Origin: SG8-41 sp036555615
GTDB taxonomy: Bacteria; Pseudomonadota; Gammaproteobacteria; Burkholderiales; SG8-41
Direction of reading: 5' to 3'
DNA: 11,764 nucleotides
NCBI GenBank assembly: GCA_036555615.1
Contig: DATBKZ010000087.1
Location: 1-11,764, forward strand
A model generated the notes under the pieces. It was not told where the DNA came from. It worked only from the letters and a program-made list of their open reading frames with translations, and made no database searches. Position numbers and translations under genes: made by a program. This document shows, piece by piece, positions 8,463 to 11,764 of this stretch (position 1 is the stretch's first letter; every line of letters begins with the position of its first letter).

Positions 8463-9239
8463 ATGACGCTGATGTGGATACTCGCCGCGACCGTGGCGGG
8501 CGGCGTGCTTTCGGTCATCGCCGCTGCGACGCTTGCACTCAGCGCGCGCATCTCGTGGGTCCCGGTGCTGATCAGCTACGCAGTGGGCGCGCTGCTCGGA
8601 GCGGTGTTCCTCGACGTTCTGCCGCAAGCCTTCGAGCGGGCGGATAGCCCTGAAGCGATGGCGCTGACGATCCTCGTTGGCATCCTGCTCTTCTTCGTGC
8701 TGGAAAAGCTGGTGCTGTGGCGCCACTGCCATGTGGAGCAGTGCGAGGCGCACGATCCTCCGCTCGCGCCGCACCACGATCACGGGCGCAGCGGCATGAT
8801 GATCATGATCGGGGACACCTTCCACAACTTCGTGGATGGCGTCCTCATTGCGGCCGCGTTTCTTGCGGATCGCGAGCTGGGCATCGTGACCGCCGTTGCG
8901 ATCATTGCCCACGAGATCCCGCAGGAGGTGGGGGATTTCCTGATCCTGCTGCATTCCGGATACAGCAAGGGCCGCGCGTTGGCGCTCAACGTCCTGTCGA
9001 GCGCCGCGATGGTGGCGGGAGGGGCGCTGGGCTACTTGGCGTTGCAGGGCGTGCAGCACTGGATACCGCCGCTGCTCGGATTTGCGGCCGCCAGCATGCT
9101 CTACGTGTCCGTCGCCGACCTGATACCGGGACTCCACAAGCGTCCGGAGCTCCAGGCAACGCTGCAGCAGGTGGTGCTGATCTTGCTCGGCGTCGCCACC
9201 ATCTGGCTGGTGGGCGAGCTGACGCACAATCACGCTTGA
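8463..9239 (+). CDS. ZIP family divalent metal transporter (zinc/iron permease)
   Basis: ZIP proteins move zinc or other divalent metals into the cytoplasm. The 258-residue protein has about eight membrane helices. A histidine-rich loop between helices 3 and 4 (about residues 87-109, with RHCHVEQCEAH and HHDHG) is a usual metal-binding feature. Helix 4 carries HNFVDGVLIAAAF (H121, N122, D125) and helix 5 carries HEIPQEVGDF (H150, E151, E155), which line the binuclear metal site in this family. It is closest in style to the ZupT/GufA group, but metal choice cannot be read from sequence. ATG 8463 is the first start that gives helix 1 at the N-terminus; the ribosome binding site is weak. phaC starts 14 nt after its stop, so the two are probably co-transcribed. 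Confidence 0.88.
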   Translation: MTLMWILAATVAGGVLSVIAAATLALSARISWVPVLISYAVGALLGAVFLDVLPQAFERADSPEAMALTILVGILLFFVLEKLVLWRHCHVEQCEAHDPPLAPHHDHGRSGMMIMIGDTFHNFVDGVLIAAAFLADRELGIVTAVAIIAHEIPQEVGDFLILLHSGYSKGRALALNVLSSAAMVAGGALGYLALQGVQHWIPPLLGFAAASMLYVSVADLIPGLHKRPELQATLQQVVLILLGVATIWLVGELTHNHA

Positions 9240-9253
9240 CGGCACGGCGCGCC

Positions 9254-10996
9254 ATGAACCGTCCATCCCGCGCGATGGAATCGGCACGCGAAACCATCGA
9301 GGCGCTCAACCGCAGGCTGATCGAGGGCGTGGTGCGGCCGCTCGGACTCGATTCCGGCGTCGGCACCGCAGAGCTCGTCAAGTCGCTTACCGCGAGCCTC
9401 GCGCAGGACACCGAGCGACTGGCCGAGCTCCAGAGCCGTTACTACCGCAAACGGCTCGAGCTGTGGGCGGCCTATGTATTGGCCCGGCCCGAGACGCCGG
9501 CGCAGCCGGTGGCCGAGCCGGATCCCGCCGACCGGCGTTTCCGTGCGTCGGAGTGGAAGTCGCAGTCCTATTTCGATTACCTCGCGCAGTCCTACCTGCT
9601 GACGGGTCAATGGCTGCGCGAAATCGTCGGCAACGCGAAGCTCGAGCCGCATGCCAAGAAGAAGCTCGAGTTCTTCACGCGCCAGTTCGTCGATGCGATG
9701 TCTCCTGCCAACTTCCACTGGTCCAACCCGGAGGCGCTGAGGCTCGCGGCAGAGACCGAGGGCGCAAGCCTCACGCGGGGCATGCACAATCTTGCGGCCG
9801 ACCTCGACAAGGGCATGATCTCGATGACCGACGAGGCCGCATTCGAAGTCGGCGGCAACCTCGCGATCACTCCGGGCGCCGTGGTCTACGAGAACGACTT
9901 CATGCAGCTGATTCAGTACCGTGCGGCCACGACGACAGTATTCGAAAGACCGCTCGTTATCATCCCGCCCTGCATCAACAAGTACTACATCCTCGATCTC
10001 CAGCCCGAGAATTCGTTCGTGCGCTATGCCGTCGAGCGCGGGCATACCGTGTTCATGGTCTCATGGCGGAACATGCCGCCTGCCATGGGCCGCGCGCGCT
10101 GGGATGACTACCTCGAGCAAGGCGTCGTCCGCGCGCTCGAGGTCGGCCTGGACATCTCCGGTGCCGGCCGCGCGAACATGCTCGGCTTCTGCGTCGGCGG
10201 CACGCTCCTCGGCGCGGCGCTCGCGGTGCTGCGCGCCAGGGGTGACGAGCGCGTGACGAGCCTTACGCTGCTCGCCACCATGCTGGACTTCAGCGATACC
10301 GGCGAGCTTTCGGTGTTTGTGGACGAGGCCTACGTGCGCCAGCGCGAACGGGACTTCGCCGAGGGCGGGGTGCTGCATGGGAGAGAGCTCGCGCTGACCT
10401 TTGCCAGCCTGCGGGCGAACGACCTCATCTGGCATTACGTGGTGAACAACTATCTCAAGGGCGGCACCCCCGAGCCCTTCGATCTGCTCTATTGGAATGC
10501 CGACAGCACCAATCTTCCCGGGACGATGTACATCTATTACTTGCGCAATACCTACCTGGAGAACAACCTGCGGGTGCCGGGCAAGCTCACGATGTGCGGG
10601 GTGCCGGTCGATCTCGGGCGCGTTGACATGCCGGCCTATGTGCTCGCAACGCGCGAAGACCATATCGTTCCGTGGCGCACCGCGTTTGCCAGCATCCGCC
10701 TCCTTGGAGGTAGAATCGAGTTCGTCCTGTCGGCGAGCGGGCACATCGCCGGCGTCATCAACCCGACATCGAAGAACCGCCGCAATTTCTGGGTCAACAA
10801 TATGGAGCGGGAGCCTGATCCCGACCGCTGGCTTGCCGCCGCGACGCCCCAGCCGGGGAGCTGGTGGAAGCACTGGGGGGACTGGCTCGAGGCATACGGC
10901 GGGCGCAGAGTCCCGGCCCCTGCCGAGCTCGGCAACACGGCACACCCCGAGATCGAGCCGGCACCCGGGCGCTACGTCAAGGAGAAGTGCGGATGA
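9254..10996 (+). CDS. phaC: Class I poly(3-hydroxyalkanoate) polymerase (PHA synthase)
   Basis: It polymerises (R)-3-hydroxyacyl-CoA, mainly 3-hydroxybutyryl-CoA, into polyester on the surface of storage granules. At 580 residues it has the single-subunit class I length (C. necator 589). The N-terminal PhaC_N region contains HWSNPEALRLAAETEGASLTRG and NLAITPGAVVYENDFMQLIQY. The alpha/beta-hydrolase core has the lipase-like box GFCVGGT with nucleophile C313, the Asp of TREDHIVPW at D469, and the His of SASGHIAGVINP at H497, a complete catalytic triad. The conserved tryptophan-containing segments NPTSKNRRNFWVN and PGSWWKHWGDWL follow. ATG 9254 is preferred; ATG 9275 is a possible alternative. 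The same frame is open upstream to 8717, but that part is a shadow of the ZIP gene. phaB follows after 66 nt. Confidence 0.96.
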   Translation: MNRPSRAMESARETIEALNRRLIEGVVRPLGLDSGVGTAELVKSLTASLAQDTERLAELQSRYYRKRLELWAAYVLARPETPAQPVAEPDPADRRFRASEWKSQSYFDYLAQSYLLTGQWLREIVGNAKLEPHAKKKLEFFTRQFVDAMSPANFHWSNPEALRLAAETEGASLTRGMHNLAADLDKGMISMTDEAAFEVGGNLAITPGAVVYENDFMQLIQYRAATTTVFERPLVIIPPCINKYYILDLQPENSFVRYAVERGHTVFMVSWRNMPPAMGRARWDDYLEQGVVRALEVGLDISGAGRANMLGFCVGGTLLGAALAVLRARGDERVTSLTLLATMLDFSDTGELSVFVDEAYVRQRERDFAEGGVLHGRELALTFASLRANDLIWHYVVNNYLKGGTPEPFDLLYWNADSTNLPGTMYIYYLRNTYLENNLRVPGKLTMCGVPVDLGRVDMPAYVLATREDHIVPWRTAFASIRLLGGRIEFVLSASGHIAGVINPTSKNRRNFWVNNMEREPDPDRWLAAATPQPGSWWKHWGDWLEAYGGRRVPAPAELGNTAHPEIEPAPGRYVKEKCG

Positions 10997-11004
10997 AGCC
11001 GGGG

Positions 11005-11047
11005 CCAGCAACCAGGAACGAGTAACGGGGCAACGAGCAACGGATCC
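11005..11047 (+). repeat. Degenerate 7-bp tandem repeat (consensus CGAGYAA) between phaC and phaB
   Basis: Six head-to-tail units of seven bases, one of them eight, occupy most of the 66-base spacer. They start at 11005, 11012, 11019, 11026, 11034 and 11041. The best-conserved units are CGAGTAA (11019-11025) and CGAGCAA (11034-11040); the others differ at one to four positions. The array ends just before the phaB ribosome binding site. Function unknown. Confidence 0.6.
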
Positions 11048-11049
11048 GC

Positions 11050-11055
11050 AGGAGG
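11050..11055 (+). promoter_or_regulatory. Strong ribosome binding site of phaB
   Basis: AGGAGG ends 7 nt before the phaB ATG at 11063. It is the best Shine-Dalgarno sequence in the window and fixes the start. It suggests phaB is translated independently of, and more strongly than, phaC. Confidence 0.85.
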
Positions 11056-11062
11056 AGCGAGC

Positions 11063-11764
11063 ATGGCACAGAGAGTGGCGGTCGTAACCGGGGGTATGGG
11101 CGGAATCGGCGAGGCGATCTGCGTCGCGCTCGCCAAGGCCGGGCATCGGGTCGTGGCGACGTATTCGCCTGGCAACACCAAGGCCGAGCAATGGGTGAAG
11201 GACATGAAGGCGCGGGGCTTCGAGTTTCGCACGGTGCAGGTGGACGTCACCGACTTCGATTCGTGCCAGAAGGCGGTGTCCACGATCCACGCGGAGGTCG
11301 GACCGATCGACATTCTCGTCAACAACGCGGGCATCACGCGCGACGCGAGTTTCCGCAGGATGGGCAAGCCGGACTGGGACGCCGTCCTGCGCACCAATCT
11401 CGACAGCGTCTTCAACATGACCAAGCCCGTGTGCGACGGGATGGTGGACCGCGGCTGGGGCCGCATCATCAACATTTCCTCGATCAACGGCCAGAAGGGC
11501 GCGTTCGGCCAGACCAACTATTCCGCGGCCAAGGCCGGCATGCACGGCTTCACAAAGGCGCTCGCGCTGGAAGTCGCGCGCAAGGGCGTGACCGTGAACA
11601 CGGTATCGCCGGGATACATCGGTACCAAGATGGTGCTGGCGGTGCCCAAGGAGGTCCTGGATACGAAAATCATCCCGCAGATCCCGGTGGGACGACTCGG
11701 CACGCCGGAGGAGGTCGCGGCGCTGGTCGCCTACCTATGCACCGAGGTTGCAGCGTTCCTGACG
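11063..11764 (+). CDS. phaB: Acetoacetyl-CoA reductase, NADPH-dependent (3' end outside window)
   Basis: PhaB reduces acetoacetyl-CoA to (R)-3-hydroxybutyryl-CoA, the monomer for PhaC. The 234 visible codons form a short-chain dehydrogenase that aligns residue for residue with C. necator PhaB as I recall it (246 residues), so about a dozen codons are missing at the right edge. The start reads MAQRVAVVTGGMGGIGEAIC, with the nucleotide-binding TGGMGGIG at residues 9-16. NNAGITRD is at 88-95, and catalytic S140, Y153 and K157 sit in NISSINGQKGAFGQTNYSAAKAG, followed by VNTVSPGYI. The FGQTNY/INGQKG stretch is specific to acetoacetyl-CoA reductases rather than FabG. No stop or frameshift is seen. 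It lies behind phaC in the same direction, with no phaA thiolase between. Confidence 0.95.
   Translation, partial: MAQRVAVVTGGMGGIGEAICVALAKAGHRVVATYSPGNTKAEQWVKDMKARGFEFRTVQVDVTDFDSCQKAVSTIHAEVGPIDILVNNAGITRDASFRRMGKPDWDAVLRTNLDSVFNMTKPVCDGMVDRGWGRIINISSINGQKGAFGQTNYSAAKAGMHGFTKALALEVARKGVTVNTVSPGYIGTKMVLAVPKEVLDTKIIPQIPVGRLGTPEEVAALVAYLCTEVAAFLT

Noticed and set aside
8717..9253. Upstream extension of the phaC frame into the ZIP gene
   Set aside because: PhaC homologues start near ATG 9254. The extension is an out-of-frame reading of the ZIP gene, rich in Arg and Gly.
10061..11545. 494-residue open frame on the minus strand opposite phaC and phaB
   Set aside because: It lies antisense to two well-supported genes and crosses their spacer. 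Long antisense frames are common in DNA this GC-rich, and the residues show an Arg/His/Ala-rich shadow composition.

Overview
This looks like an ordinary chromosomal segment of a GC-rich, polyhydroxybutyrate-making proteobacterium, most likely a betaproteobacterium. The evidence is the high GC content, the dense and often overlapping genes, the prfB-lysS pair, a bamD gene divergent from rluD-pgeF, and a class I phaC followed by a Cupriavidus-like phaB. The genus cannot be fixed from the sequence alone. Apart from the IS tail at the left edge, nothing looks recently acquired.

Region 1 (1-370) is the only accessory DNA. It begins with the last 43 codons and right terminal inverted repeat of an IS30-family element cut by the window edge. 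About 230 bases of non-coding, C-rich, repeat-like DNA follow, then a TATAAT-type promoter.

Region 2 (371-5839, + strand) is a tight gene string. It runs from prfB (release factor 2, with the classical programmed +1 frameshift) through lysS (lysyl-tRNA synthetase, TTG start) and acetoacetyl-CoA synthetase to a 10-helix EamA/DMT transporter. The gaps are 13 nt, then a 1-nt overlap, then a 4-nt overlap, so one operon with translational coupling is likely.

Region 3 (5840-8380) holds bamD on the minus strand, directly abutting the transporter gene tail to tail. Divergent from it are rluD and pgeF, which overlap by 4 nt. The bamD and rluD 5' ends overlap, so each promoter lies in or next to the other gene's coding sequence.

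Region 4 (8381-11764, + strand) has its own TATAAT box, followed by a ZIP-family metal transporter, phaC 14 nt further on, a short spacer with a degenerate 7-bp tandem repeat, and phaB, which runs off the right edge about a dozen codons short.

The metabolic theme linking regions 2 and 4 is acetoacetyl-CoA. The ligase can make it from free acetoacetate, a product of PHB breakdown. PhaB reduces it to (R)-3-hydroxybutyryl-CoA, and PhaC polymerises that. The remaining genes are translation (prfB, lysS, rluD) and envelope (bamD, pgeF) housekeeping. I found no CRISPR array, tRNA, rRNA, defence system, clear rho-independent terminator or recognisably new system.
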